Assembly (NCBI RefSeq): GCF_905147365.1
Contig: NC_056408.1
Location: 17,422,001-17,486,000, forward strand
From: Aricia agestis
Taxonomy: Eukaryota > Arthropoda > Insecta > Lepidoptera > Lycaenidae
Direction: 5' to 3'
DNA length: 64,000 bases
Shown: positions 24,601-33,700 of the stretch, piece by piece
Layout: each line of letters opens with the position of its first letter
How positions within the stretch are numbered: position 1 is the stretch's first letter
The notes under the pieces: generated by a model
Database searches by the model: none
What the model was told of the DNA's origin: nothing
What the model saw: the letters and a program-made list of their open reading frames with translations, nothing else
Translations under genes and position numbers: made by a program

Positions 24601-24902
24601 AAAGCCTAAAGTTATTTTAATAAATCATATTATTATATTAAATTACTTTAAGTTGGCGATTAAAATAAGCAAAACTTAGTTATTTACTTATGTTTATATT
24701 TAGATAAGTAATGACTACTTAGATAAAACATAAAACTTAACTAAAATGTCTACGTATAATATTTAATAAAGGTAAAAACTTTTATTTAATCATGAATTCT
24801 ATTTCTAAACGTACCCTCATACAGAGTCTGAGATTTCACGCCACTTAACAGTAATATAACACTAAACAAAAATAACATTTTGATTTTTCCTTGTGTATCC
24901 AT
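6644..24902 (-). CDS. Clip-domain serine protease, CLIPC-like (secreted zymogen)
   Basis: Ten exons on the minus strand join in phase: 24815-24902, 22968-23071, 16117-16214, 14325-14440, 13271-13422, 10587-10699, 9267-9416, 8601-8730, 7949-8080 and 6644-6811, giving 416 aa. A hydrophobic signal peptide (SVILLLSGVKS) is followed by a clip domain with six Cys (33, 43, 49, 66, 76, 77). A Thr-rich linker (about 86-98) leads to the activation site DL|VVGG after Leu171. The trypsin fold has His217 (TAGHC), Asp265 (HDIALL) and Ser364 (GDSGG). Asp358 six residues before Ser predicts trypsin-like cleavage. Cleavage after Leu is typical of CLIPC proteases such as Snake and Manduca HP6/HP21, which act in haemolymph melanization/Toll cascades; that role is inferred. 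An in-frame second Met lies eight codons downstream. The divergent neighbour encodes a dead relative. Confidence 0.93.
7130..7457 (-). mobile_element. 5'-truncated R1-clade-like LINE 3' end with 15-bp target duplication
   Basis: A poly-A tail (poly-T on plus, from 7130) plus GC-rich 3' sequence resembling the end of the element at 19286-20524 is flanked by AAAGTTAATATACCT at 7115-7129 and 7458-7472. It is inserted into the edge of the MITE that follows. It lies in the last intron of the protease gene. Confidence 0.75.
7465..7745. mobile_element. MITE with TACCTAGCGGAATA ends
   Basis: The ends TATACCTAGCGGAATA and TATTCCGCTAGGTATTA are inverted. An inverted relative lies at about 52001-52275, sharing the GGCACGTGCCGMMYG core and the AACATGATTTCTATGAGATT block. 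Non-coding. Confidence 0.7.
8873..9140. mobile_element. CAGGGTGTAAC-family foldback MITE with a nested 102-bp MITE
   Basis: The outer element shares the GTGATAATACTTTAG, AGTTCACTGTGAAAGCAGCAGC and ACACATACACACCCTAAAG blocks of the family. A second palindromic MITE (about 9028-9123, GGGCCTGTTCCACCAC to GTGGTGAAACAGGCCC) sits in its right arm, with TTAG on both sides (TTAGGGCC and GGCCCTTAG). A TTA duplication and GGGCC ends suggest PIF/Harbinger. Confidence 0.7.
9546..9733 (+). mobile_element. Truncated R1-like LINE 3' end with 11-bp target duplication
   Basis: It ends in a short A-run and is flanked by TAGAGCGCATT at 9535-9545 and 9734-9744. Its sequence (CCCCGGCCGATATCCCCAAT) recurs on the other strand at about 61540-61632. 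Non-coding fragment. Confidence 0.7.
9779..10160 (+). repeat. 383-bp dispersed repeat, copy 2
   Basis: Nearly identical to 2608-2990, with scattered substitutions and single-base gaps. Copy 1 lies in a PRKDC-like intron and this one in a protease intron. Sequences outside the shared block differ, which supports transposition rather than a large duplication. Confidence 0.75.
10443..10558. repeat. Foldback repeat ending GGGATTATTTG
   Basis: GGGATTATTTGCCAAAAATCT at the left pairs with AGATTTTTGTCAAATAATCCC at the right, and a second copy of the arm near 10503 forms an immediate hairpin about GTTTTTGG. It ends about 28 bp from the splice donor of the His-encoding protease exon. Confidence 0.6.
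10731..10949. mobile_element. hAT MITE with perfect 8-bp target duplication
   Basis: CAGGGGTTCCCAAACTTATTTTG at the left and a CACTTTGGGAAAGGCTG end at the right, flanked by GTATAAAA at 10723-10730 and 10950-10957. A further truncated relative starts at about 62884 (CAGGGGTTCCCAATC). No ORF. Confidence 0.85.
10984..13090 (+). repeat. Composite of SINE piece and dispersed elements
   Basis: A 5'-truncated SINE (about 10985-11085, box B GGTTCGAATCC) is followed by a copy of the CTAGCTGTCCCGGC family (11105-11437). Next comes an element starting ACTAGCTGTTGCCCGCGACT at about 11436 and running to an ACAG run at 12702-12725. It contains a foldback built on TGAAGTCGGTACC that also occurs at 41455-41665. 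A third related end (AGCGAAGCCGCGGGCAAAAGC) closes at about 13088. No coding sequence seen. Confidence 0.6.
14512..14626. mobile_element. MITE with TAACGGCCGTTCCC end
   Basis: The TAACGGCCGTTCCCAATATT left end and a CCGTTA right end bracket a short element. A longer copy with both ends (TAACGGCCGTTCCC to GGGAACGGCCATTA) is at 49364-49540. Confidence 0.6.
15235..15604. mobile_element. Dispersed ACAG-family element split by an RTE-like LINE 3' end
   Basis: The outer element reads GCCAAATTAGTTTATCGCGCG to about 15317 and resumes at about 15581 with CTTTCCCGGGACTCACC. Intact copies run straight through this point. The insert (about 15318-15580, minus) is the AGTCACCTGATGGAAAGC to CACGCCGGTTTTCTGTGAG LINE end that also occurs at 25383, 38993 and 50455. 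Confidence 0.65.
15611..15942 (+). mobile_element. tRNA-derived SINE (Metulj-like)
   Basis: The head CGCCTCCGTGGTCTAGTGG carries a box A and GGTTCGATTCC is a box B. The tRNA-unrelated body follows, ending near CCTGGTTTCAATGAAACCGG. Two more copies lie on the minus strand at 26971-27335 and 39249-39605. Confidence 0.8.
16560..17413 (+). repeat. Tandem array, about 175-bp unit, inside a dispersed element
   Basis: The start motif (G/C)AACGCGCTAATCTCAGG recurs at 16603, 16778, 16952 and 17128, with a variant at 17303. This gives four full units of 174-176 bp and one partial unit. The array sits between the element's head (ATACTAATATTATAAAGCGG) and its usual end (GTCGCGGGCAACAGCTAGT), so the expansion is internal to one element. 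Non-coding. Confidence 0.8.
18438..18725. mobile_element. hAT MITE with perfect 8-bp target duplication
   Basis: The ends CAGGGGCGGATCTACTT and GATCCGCCTCTG are inverted repeats, and GTTACAAG flanks both sides (18430-18437 and 18726-18733). No ORF. It lies in the long second intron region of the protease gene. Confidence 0.85.
19080..19285. mobile_element. MITE hosting the R1 LINE insertion
   Basis: It starts near GCGGGCCCGTAGACGAGCAA and contains an inverted CTAGACGATCAATTATTC-like arm near 19256. It is a relative of 2473-2601, interrupted at GGGCCGGCTTAGAC. Confidence 0.5.
19286..20524 (+). pseudogene. 5'-truncated R1-clade LINE: reverse transcriptase C-terminal region, frameshifted
   Basis: Two overlapping frames (19238-19951 and 19362-19892) together give the end of an R1-type ORF2: SMAMYGAPIWAENFSARNK, RAVRGYRTISRDAACLLAG, then RLTQVLTGHGCFGRYLCEIV and a Cys/His end CHHCDDERDTAAHTLTACPS. 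The switch between frames shows at least one frameshift. A 3' UTR and a ten-A tail (20515-20524) follow. A 14-bp target duplication GGGCCGGCTTAGAC (19272-19285 and 20525-20538) brackets the insert, so it is a single truncated retrotransposition event rather than a host gene. Confidence 0.88.
20885..21150 (-). repeat. Dispersed element with CTGACGGTTTTCCCA block, copy 1
   Basis: It shares, in reverse orientation, a block of about 270 bp with 30930-31215 (GGTTATATAGCTAGCTGACGG here; CCGTCAGCTAGCGATATAACC there). Both keep the CAATACGGCTGACG / CGTAAGCCGTATTG segment. Non-coding. Confidence 0.65.
22256..22565. mobile_element. GC-rich CACGGTG foldback element
   Basis: The two arms (about 22258-22330 and about 22470-22563) are inverted repeats built from CACGGTG, GACGCCGCCACCGTGACACG and related words, in an AT-rich surround. 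The middle is AT-rich. It sits in the protease intron, about 400 bp from the clip-domain exon. Confidence 0.65.
23476..23990. mobile_element. GGTTGCACCA-end MITE with a same-family MITE nested in it
   Basis: The outer element runs from TTTGCACCAGAGGCGTGG (about 23476) to TTGGTGCAACCCAAC (about 23990). The inner 139-bp element is 23521-23659, from AGACTGGGTTGCACCAGAGG to TTGGTGCAACCCAGTCT. Both carry GTTAAAGTTA runs and match the ends of the large THAP-bearing element at 40202-49095. Confidence 0.75.
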
Positions 24903-25382
24903 GTATCTGGGTTCGCTTACAACGACGGACTGAGTACGACACTTAAAAATGTGACGTCATTTTCCCAGCCTGTTTTTCATCTTTATTATTATGATACTTG
25001 AACGATGTTCTGATCGATAAAAAAAAATCACACCGACTAATCCAGTAAACAGCTTACGTTGGGTATTAGGATTGTCGAATATTCTTCCTTCTTCTCGGAA
25101 CCCAAACGGTTTTAATATTAGCTTTGAAAAGAGTGCAGCTTGGCTTGAATGTAATTTGCGTTAATTAGGACATTATAATACTAAAACCTCACCCAAGGAG
25201 AGAACAAAAATTAAACGATCAAAGGTAACTTAGGTATAATATCTTCAAAGCAAATTACTTAAAAATCGGTTCAGCGACTTATCACAAAATGACGACGATG
25301 AGAATATAGACAATATTATATCAATTTTAGTCAAAGGAAATCTAAATATCTAACATTATAATTTATAATATTTTTATACGTG

Positions 25383-25714
25383 GGAGAGCCATGCTTCGGC
25401 ACGAATGGGCCGGCTCGACCGGAGAAATACCACGTTCTCACAGAAAACCGGCGTGAAACAGCGCTTGCGCTGTGTTTCGCCGAGTGAGTGAGTTTACCGG
25501 AGGCCCAATCCCCTACCCTATTCCCTTTCCTACCCTCCCCTATTCCCTTCCCTTCCCATCCCTACCCTCCCCTATTACCCTATTCCCTCTTCAAAGGCCG
25601 GCAACGCACCTGCAGCTCTTCTGATGCTGCGAGTGTCCATGGGCGACGGAAGTTGCTTTCCATCAGGTGACCCGTTTGCTCGTTTGCCCCCTTATATCAT
25701 AAAAAAAAAAAAAA
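25383..25714 (+). mobile_element. RTE-like LINE 3' end
   Basis: It runs from GAGAGCCATGCTTCGGCACG through a pyrimidine-rich CCCTATTCCCTTCCC stretch to GGTGACCCGTTTGCTCG and an A-tail. Copies lie at 15318-15580, 38993-39690 and 50455-50822. The short open frames in these copies are not conserved as proteins. Confidence 0.65.
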
Positions 25715-26970
25715 CTAAGTTATCTGAGTAGACACCCTAAAGGATTAATGCACTGAAGACGTTTACGCGAAATAAAGATAGCTAGTTAATAAAAAGCGTC
25801 GGAACAAGATAGACGCGTTTTGCTTACTCATTGAAAGGTTATTTACTAAACTGTGTACCAATGATAACATAATAGTTATATTTAAGTGTAAATTGTATAT
25901 ATATGTAAGTAAATACATAGAAAACAATACATTTTCCTTATTATAGTATGTGTTCTCCACGGGTAATGTGTTATAGTGGTATCTCTATCTAACCCTCTGC
26001 GGATAAGCGAGAAAGAGTCTTTGCAGTTTTGTCCCAGAGTGTAAAAATAAACGTGCATAATAATCTTCAACTATTAACGTGTTTTGTGTTGGAATCCCTT
26101 AAGCTAAAAAGCCTGTAATGTTTATGTTATCTTAAATCTCTCTTTATTCTCTCCAAACGCACGACTTGTACTTTACAAAGAAACAGACATTTAAAGACAG
26201 CATAAACCAGTACAAAGTTAGGTACAATCACTTTTTACTACATGACCCGGTGAACTGCGTATCACTTCTCTCCTAATATAAACCTCCTCTGGGCTTCCCC
26301 GAATATATCTAGATTAAAATTGACCAAATCTGTTCAACTATTCTCAAGTTTTAGCGAGACAAAATTTCGAATTCTTTTTTTATTTAGATACTTGCTCCAC
26401 CTATATATCTAGCCCGAGGTTCACATTTTTGGCTTTAGTCTTTACCCTAAAAAATGTTATTGCAAAAATAATTTTATCAATTGGGAAACCCATTGGAAAT
26501 CCGGTAAAACATAAGAATTATTCTTTTTAATTAAATATTAAGCCATTACAGATAACTCGTTCTGAGGTCACTCGTGTTTACAAAAGATAAGGAAAAATAA
26601 AGCCAGTTTGGTCAATGCAGTTCGTCCTCAGTTGGCAAACAAGTTTTGAACTGCCAACACTATTTTTAGCATACCTTAACATAACCTTACAATTTAGTAA
26701 CTAAAATATAATATCTGGGGGCACGGTAGTGCCCCCACCGAGACGAGCCAAGCGAAGCGCATGGGCACTACCTACCTTTTTCTCAAAGTGTTTCGTCGTT
26801 TTTTTGAGCCCTCATAGAGTTGGTTTCCGATGTACCCGATAGTTCATGTTCTCAGGATATGATGCCAATAATAGACTAAATAAACATACAAAGTCTCATT
26901 TGAGTAGCTCTAATACTTTAGATGTTAGTATTATACCCCAAAATAGCTTCTATATAATAATAATAATAAT

Positions 26971-27335
26971 AACTCCCCACACCGGTTTCGGTGACGGTGG
27001 CCTGGTTTCAATGAAACCAGGCCAGTTACGCAGGAGTATTTTTTAATAGTGCTTAAGTGTTTGCGCAGTACACAAGAGGACTATCTATTCCTTTTACTCT
27101 CATAACCCAGTGGGACGGAAGACTGACACGACTGGCGAGAGATCAGGCGCAGGACCGACTTTTTACATGCCCATCCGACGCATGGATCATGTAATACTTG
27201 TCAGACAATCAGGTGATCAGCCTGCATTGTCCTAACCAAACTTGGAAATAAGTAATAACATGTTTCCAACGCGGGAATCGAACCCACGACCTCCGAGTCA
27301 AGAGCCGCGCTCTTAACCACTGGACCACGGAGGCG
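26971..27335 (-). mobile_element. tRNA-derived SINE (Metulj-like), minus strand
   Basis: The reverse complement begins CGCCTCCGTGGTCCAGTGG, has box B GGTTCGATTCC, and ends in the CCTGGTTTCATTGAAACCAGG hairpin region. Same family as 15611-15942. Confidence 0.8.
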
Positions 27336-27777
27336 TTAAGCTACACCCCACTTCACCCAACACAGGTTGTTCAGGGAAGTAGCTAACGGATTACGGAGTT
27401 TTAATACAGCTGAAGCCACATGACCGGTTTGGTCGCCAGCGTCGATTCGTCTTCGGTCTTAGAGGCGGCGCGGCGGCGTAGGGCGTGGGTGGGATAAGGG
27501 TTGGTATGGGTTCCGTGTAGTGAGTGAGTTCGTTGTGATAGTAGCAGTGCTGAAAGAGAACTTTTCTTTTCACTTTTGTATGGTAAATTCATGACGCTGC
27601 ACGCTGGGGCGCTTGCCAAATCACAAGAAAAATTTGCTCTTTAAGCGCTGCTACTTTTACAGTGAATTCTATATAAGGGGTACAAACACACCCTAAACTC
27701 TAAAGTATTATCAGTTTGTTTTGATACACCTTGTATACAAATTTTTAAATAGGTCTAATTTTTTCAGATGCTCCAAA

Positions 27778-30700
27778 ATGTCACAGCAAAGCAGAATCAT
27801 TTGGATGTAAGAAAAGCAACTTATATTATACTAGATGACGCCCGCAACTCCGTTGCGCCAAAACTCGTTTATCGCGCGGGAACCGTACATTTTTTCGGGA
27901 TAAAAAGTATCCTATGTCCTTTCCCGGGACTCAAAATATCTCCATGCCAAATTTCAGCAAAATCGGTCCAGCGGTTTGGGCGTGAAGAGGTAACAGACAG
28001 ACAGACAGACACACTTTCGCATTTATAATATTAGTATGGATTATAATACCTCTATATCTTATGCTGCGGTCGCATATGCGTAGTGCTTCGTGCTTGAGAT
28101 GATACCATTGGAAGATCTGCGTGTATCGTCTAATGGTATCGTCTCACAGCACGAAGCTTCGTGACGATAGACGCATGTGCGGCCGCGGCATTACGAACGG
28201 ACTTAAATTGAAGTCTACCTATAGATGATACTTCGTTGGCGCAAAAGTTAGATCACGCGGAAACGGTGCATTTTACCGGGATAAAACTCAGGGCTCATTC
28301 TAAATCGGTTCCCATAAAAAGCACCTACACACAGAATATAGACTCACATTCGCATTTATAAATGTTAAATATTAATATCCATACTAATATTATAAATGCG
28401 AAAGTGTGTCTGTCTGTCTGTTACCTCGCCCAAACTCTCTGAACTGATTTTGCTGAAAGGCATATATACAGGGTGTAACAAAAATAAGTGATAATACTTT
28501 AGGATGTGTACGTGTTCCTTGTAGAGACTCCACTGTGAAAGTAGCAGCCCTGAAAGACCAACTTTTTTTTTTCACTTTTGTATGGGGAAACTCGTGACGC
28601 TCGGGCCCTTGCCCATACAAAAGTGAAAAAAATTTTTCGTCTTTCAGCGCTGCTACTTTCACAGTGAACTCTCTACAAGGAACACGTACACACCCTAAAG
28701 TATTATCACTTATTTTTGTTACACACTGTATACCTACTTGGAGTCCCGGGAAAGGACATAGGATACTTTTTGTTCCGAAAAAATGTACGGTTCCCGCGCG
28801 ATAAACGAGTTTTGGCGCAACGGAGTTGCGGGCGTCATTTAGTGCACTTGTATATTTTATAGTCTATATATAATCCTTCGAAAAACATTTTTCTTAGAGG
28901 TGATTTCGAATCGAATGAGCCATCCCTCATATCTTAGGACCTTTATCTCTATTTTTCACGTTTTTGAACTTGTCGACTCTAGTCGACAAGTTATGTATGC
29001 ATAATATGCGAAATTTCTGTAATTAATAATAACTGTTTCTCGTATAGGTTTCACTGTGTTCTTAATGTAAAGAAACTATGGTGATGAATTTTAACCTCAT
29101 TTTTGCAGATTCCTCATAATATCGGCGTTGGCTGCAGTGAATTGCCAGTTGGAAAAGAAGTTAGTAGAGATGTTCAACGACGACACCAGTAAGTATGGAC
29201 CAGGGGATCGCAAACTTTTTTGGTGGCGGATTCCTTTTAAAAGTGACATATTTGACGGACGGACGGACGGACGGACGGACTGACCTCCATTATACAAGTG
29301 CGCTGGACTTAATATGATACCCACCTGCTTTTTGTGCCTATTTGAAGCGGAATCAGCGCCCCCAATGTGGGGCACAAAAAATCTTTTTTGTGGGGTTTAA
29401 TACTATGATAGTCTTTTTCGGCCTGGATATTGTGCCAATCTCGTACTGCCTCAAAAAGTTGCAATCGTATATTATATAATCGTGTGTATCTATAATATAA
29501 TAAATAGCTTACTTAATACTTGCGCTCTATCTTTCTTTTACGGCTGTTCCAGGTAACGAGGGTGACACGCCGGAGAAGAACAGGTGTCTGTCGATCCAGG
29601 CGGACATCAACGCCTGCTACAGCTGCTACCGCTGCCACGACAGCGTCATCACCAGGAGGCCCAGGGACGGGTTTGTCAAGCTCAAGTACGTGAGCTCATG
29701 CTTCGGGAGTAGCGAGGCAGCGCAGTGGGCGGCATTTTATACAATGAGTAACAAAACTAAGTGATAATACTTAAGGGTGTGTACGTGTTCCTTGTAGAGA
29801 GTTCACTGTGAAAGTAGCAGCGCTGATAGACCAAAATTTTTTGGAGTTCCTTATTTTCACTTTTGTATGGGTGAGCTCGCGACACTGGGGCGCTTGCCCA
29901 TGCAAAAGTGAAAAAAAGATTTGGTCTTTCTGCGGTGCAGCTACTTTCACAGTGAACTCTCTACAAGGAACACGTACACACCCTTAGTTTTGTTACAGCC
30001 TGTATACGAGTGGATCGAGTGCGCGATGGCCAATGGGCCGATAAAACTTGTATAACAATTACGTGTGACACTCGGGGACTGCCGCGGTAAAGATATCGCA
30101 TAGCATTTTTATCAACTTATGCAATAATTCGTGTCGAAGTCTGCCGAACTGAAACGGTACGGCAACGCCGCACGAGTGGAGGGTGTGAGGTTAGTTCGTT
30201 ACGGAATTTCTTGATTCGGTCGCCGCATTCAAAGCCCGCGATAAAAGCTATGCAATAGCGTAAGGCATTCATTACACGCTCATGCAAGCACAGTCAATTC
30301 CGTCAATCATGAATTATTTCGTCAATCAATTTCATGCAACCGTCAGTCATGCTCTTACACGGTAGGTTATCCATCAGTTACAGCCATGACTGTGGTAAAA
30401 CCGACAGCAAAACCTACCGTGTAATGGATGCCTTACAATATGCGCGCGGTTTTTCAACGTTTTAAGTGTGTTGTTGCCTATGATTTGTGAATTAACTTTT
30501 CTGATTGTACTTACAAGTTACATGTAGGTATGTATAGTAGGGGAGGTGATACTTTTTGAAAAGTAATTTCATACCGACCAAATTTTTGTCCAGCCTACCT
30601 AGCATACGCCAACGAGATATCTCACTCTACATGTTCTATTCTCGCGTAGATCTATCATCGAGATAACACATTTTTATAGAGTTTGGTCGAGATAATGTCG

Positions 30701-33700
30701 AGATTTTGACATTATGAGACGAGTAACTACTCGTCTCATAATGTCAAAATTTAATTATATCGAGAGACGTGAGATATCTCGTTGGCGTATGCTAGGTAGG
30801 CAGTAGTAGATTAATATTTAATCATCAATGAGCGTCAGTCGCCGCACCCGCGGTGGAATGTAAATTGAGAGTAAGTATCTCAAAGTTGTCAAAAAAAATT
30901 TGATTAAAGTAATTTTAAACCGTATGAAGATGGATGATTATTGAGGTCATGTTTAACCAAAAAATCGTCGTAAGCCGTATTGTGGACGGGGCGGGGATTC
31001 AACGTCAGTCGCGTTACTCAAATATTAAAAAAAATAATTAAATGTAAAGTCATTTTATATCGTGCAAAATTTGGTGAATGTTTCTACTTTTTAAATAATA
31101 AAGAAAACCGTCAGTCGTTATTATGACGGTGCACGGTGGGAAAACCGTCAGCTAGCGATATAACCAATAACCATACTTCGCGCTCAATGTATCTGAATTC
31201 TGAGGGCGTCACGATTTTTACTCCACCGCTACTGAAGCATCTGACGATCAAAACTCGTTAGTGGAATACTACTATTGTTACGATTTTCGCTCGGTATGAA
31301 ATGACATTTCAAAATGAGCACCACCTCCCCTATACTAGTAGGGGTTGTGACTTGTGGTGCTCATTTTGAAATGTCATTTCATACCGAGCGAAATTGTATG
31401 TTTTTCCGTTCCAATCGACTCGACGCGACGCCGCGCACAGCAGCAGTATGGCTTCACTCTTACGCTGATACACTGTAGTGGAATTGACCTTGCAAAACAA
31501 ATATATTATTGAAACAAATGATGGCTCTTGAATTAATTTTGTATGGGAGGCTGTGACCGAGAAATAATAAGTGGCTAAGCTGGAAGTTTTGTGTTTTGTT
31601 CGAACGAACGTAATATTTAAGAAAGACAATATTTACTAAAATATTGTCTGTTGTTTGCAGTTTGACGGACAGCAAGTGTGAATCGGAGGAGTTCTGTTGC
31701 ATAGACCAGAGCTCGCAGGCCGTGAGGTACTTATATTATAATATTTATTTATTTATTTATGCCCTTTTTGCACAATGTTGGTACATGGGCGGCCCTAATG
31801 CCAGATGGCATTCTCTACCTTTAGGTGTCCAGAAACAAATTTGTGTAGGTGCGAATAGTGCGAAAGGATGAAAAAATAATCAGCCAAGTGCGAGTCGGAC
31901 TCGCGCACGAAGGGTTCCGTACCGTTATAGAGGAAAAATAGGCCAAAAATTGTGATTTTGTATGGCAGCGCCCTTAAATTTTTATTATATTTAAATATTA
32001 TTATTAATTATTAAATTAGACATTTAACTAAGGACTTTATAAAAATTTCAAGTGCCTAGAAGTTGCCATTATTGATTACGAGCAAAAAAGGCCAAAAAAT
32101 CACGTTTGTTGTATGGAAGCTCCCTTGAATTTTTATTTTTTTTGTTTTTAAAATTTGTTGTTCTAGCGGCAACAGAAATACACACTCTGTAAAAATTTCA
32201 ACTCTAGCTCTTACCATTCTTGAGTTACAGCCTGGAGACAGACAGACGGACAGATTGGCGGCATTCTCGTACGATTGTTTGAGTCTCAAAACAGTTTCTA
32301 GGTACGGCCCCTGGCAACGCCACACCGACCGGCACAGAGCACCGCTATGCCAGACGGAGTGGGCGGTATTAGGTTTATTTTCGTTAACGAATTTCTTAAT
32401 TCGATCGTCGCGCTCAAAGCACGCGATAATTATTATAGAAAGCTATGCAATAGCTAAAAAAATTGCTCTTTCAGGTCTGCTACTTTCACAGTGAACCAGG
32501 GCTGTAGACAGAGTCAGATTTGAGGTAGGGTAGCATTGGTTACAGGTAGGGCGGAAGTAAAAAAAAATCATAATTGATTGATTTTCTAGGGTTTTGATAT
32601 ATTTAAGGCAGGGCATTGTGATTTTAAGGTAGGGCAATTCCCCCCCAATGCCCCCCTCTAGCTAAGGCCGTGCAGTAAACTCAATATAAGGTACATAATA
32701 TTATACACACCCTAAACTCTAAAGTATTAAGTATCACTAAGTTTTGTTACAACCTGCATTACGTAACTCGCGTTAACATTTCAGGAGCAAGTCGAAGTGC
32801 GGCGAGTTGAACCCGGAGGGGTATCCGCGCAGCGTCCGCGACAGCCTGCGCAGCGTGCTGCCCGCCGAGTACCCATGGAGGGCCTGGCTTTACAAGTAAG
32901 ACAAACCCTATCATTGGCAGCCGTCCTATTACTGGCACCAGGTTTTAGTCTGAAAATACCATGAATGCTAATAATTAGTCTGTATCTGTATAGTGAAGGA
33001 TTTCCTCACGATGTTTTCCTCCACGATGATTTCACATTATGCAAAAAGGCATAAATAAATAAATAAATATTATAATATAAGTACCTCACGGCCTGCGAGC
33101 TCTGGTCTATGCAACAGAACTCCTCGGATTCACGCTTGCTGTCCGTCAAACTGCAAACAACAGACAATATTTACTAGTAGGGGAGGTGGTGCTCATTTTG
33201 AAATATCATTTCATACCGTCAATTCAGACCGCAACACGACGCATCGATGCATTTCTTTTGTACCAATAATTAACAGGCTTCAATTACGTGAGACGTCTTG
33301 CAAATCTGTCAAATCCATACAAATTCAGACGGCAACGCGACGCATATATGCGTCGCGTTGCGGTCTGAATTGACCCTAAGACTACATCGCGGCACCTGGT
33401 GGCAAATAGAATTTCAACAACCCTCATTGGGTGTTTTATCATATATATTTCAATTCCAGCTCGTCCCAGCTGCTGTGCGCGGCGACGTACATGAACGAGG
33501 ACACGAAGGTGCTGGTGACGTCCGCGTCCTGCGTCAAGGACAACATGGTCGGCCCGCTCTACGTCCGCTTCACCAGGGACGGGAAACCCACTCAAGTTAC
33601 GCAGAAGATAAAACGTGAGAATTGTGCTGTTTACAATAATAGCCCAGGATTTATAAATAGGCCGTATAGGCCGCGGCCTAGGGGGACGGTAGATTTCGTA

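Larger units (their letters stand above)
24903..27777. other. Divergent intergenic region between protease and protease homologue
   Basis: No separate gene seen. It must hold the promoter of the minus-strand protease and at least one 5' UTR exon of the plus-strand homologue, because TTTTTTCAG at 27759-27767 looks like an acceptor just upstream of its ATG. The rest includes an RTE-like LINE end, a SINE and a GGGGGCAC hairpin at about 26698-26731. Half of a CAGGGTGTAAC foldback MITE lies at about 27535-27736. Confidence 0.55.

Noticed and set aside
27290..27335. tRNA-like heads at 15611, 27335 (minus), 39605 (minus), 51213 and 10990 as tRNA genes
   Set aside because: They have box A/B motifs but no good cloverleaf, and they continue into SINE bodies. 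Only 2342-2421 folds properly.
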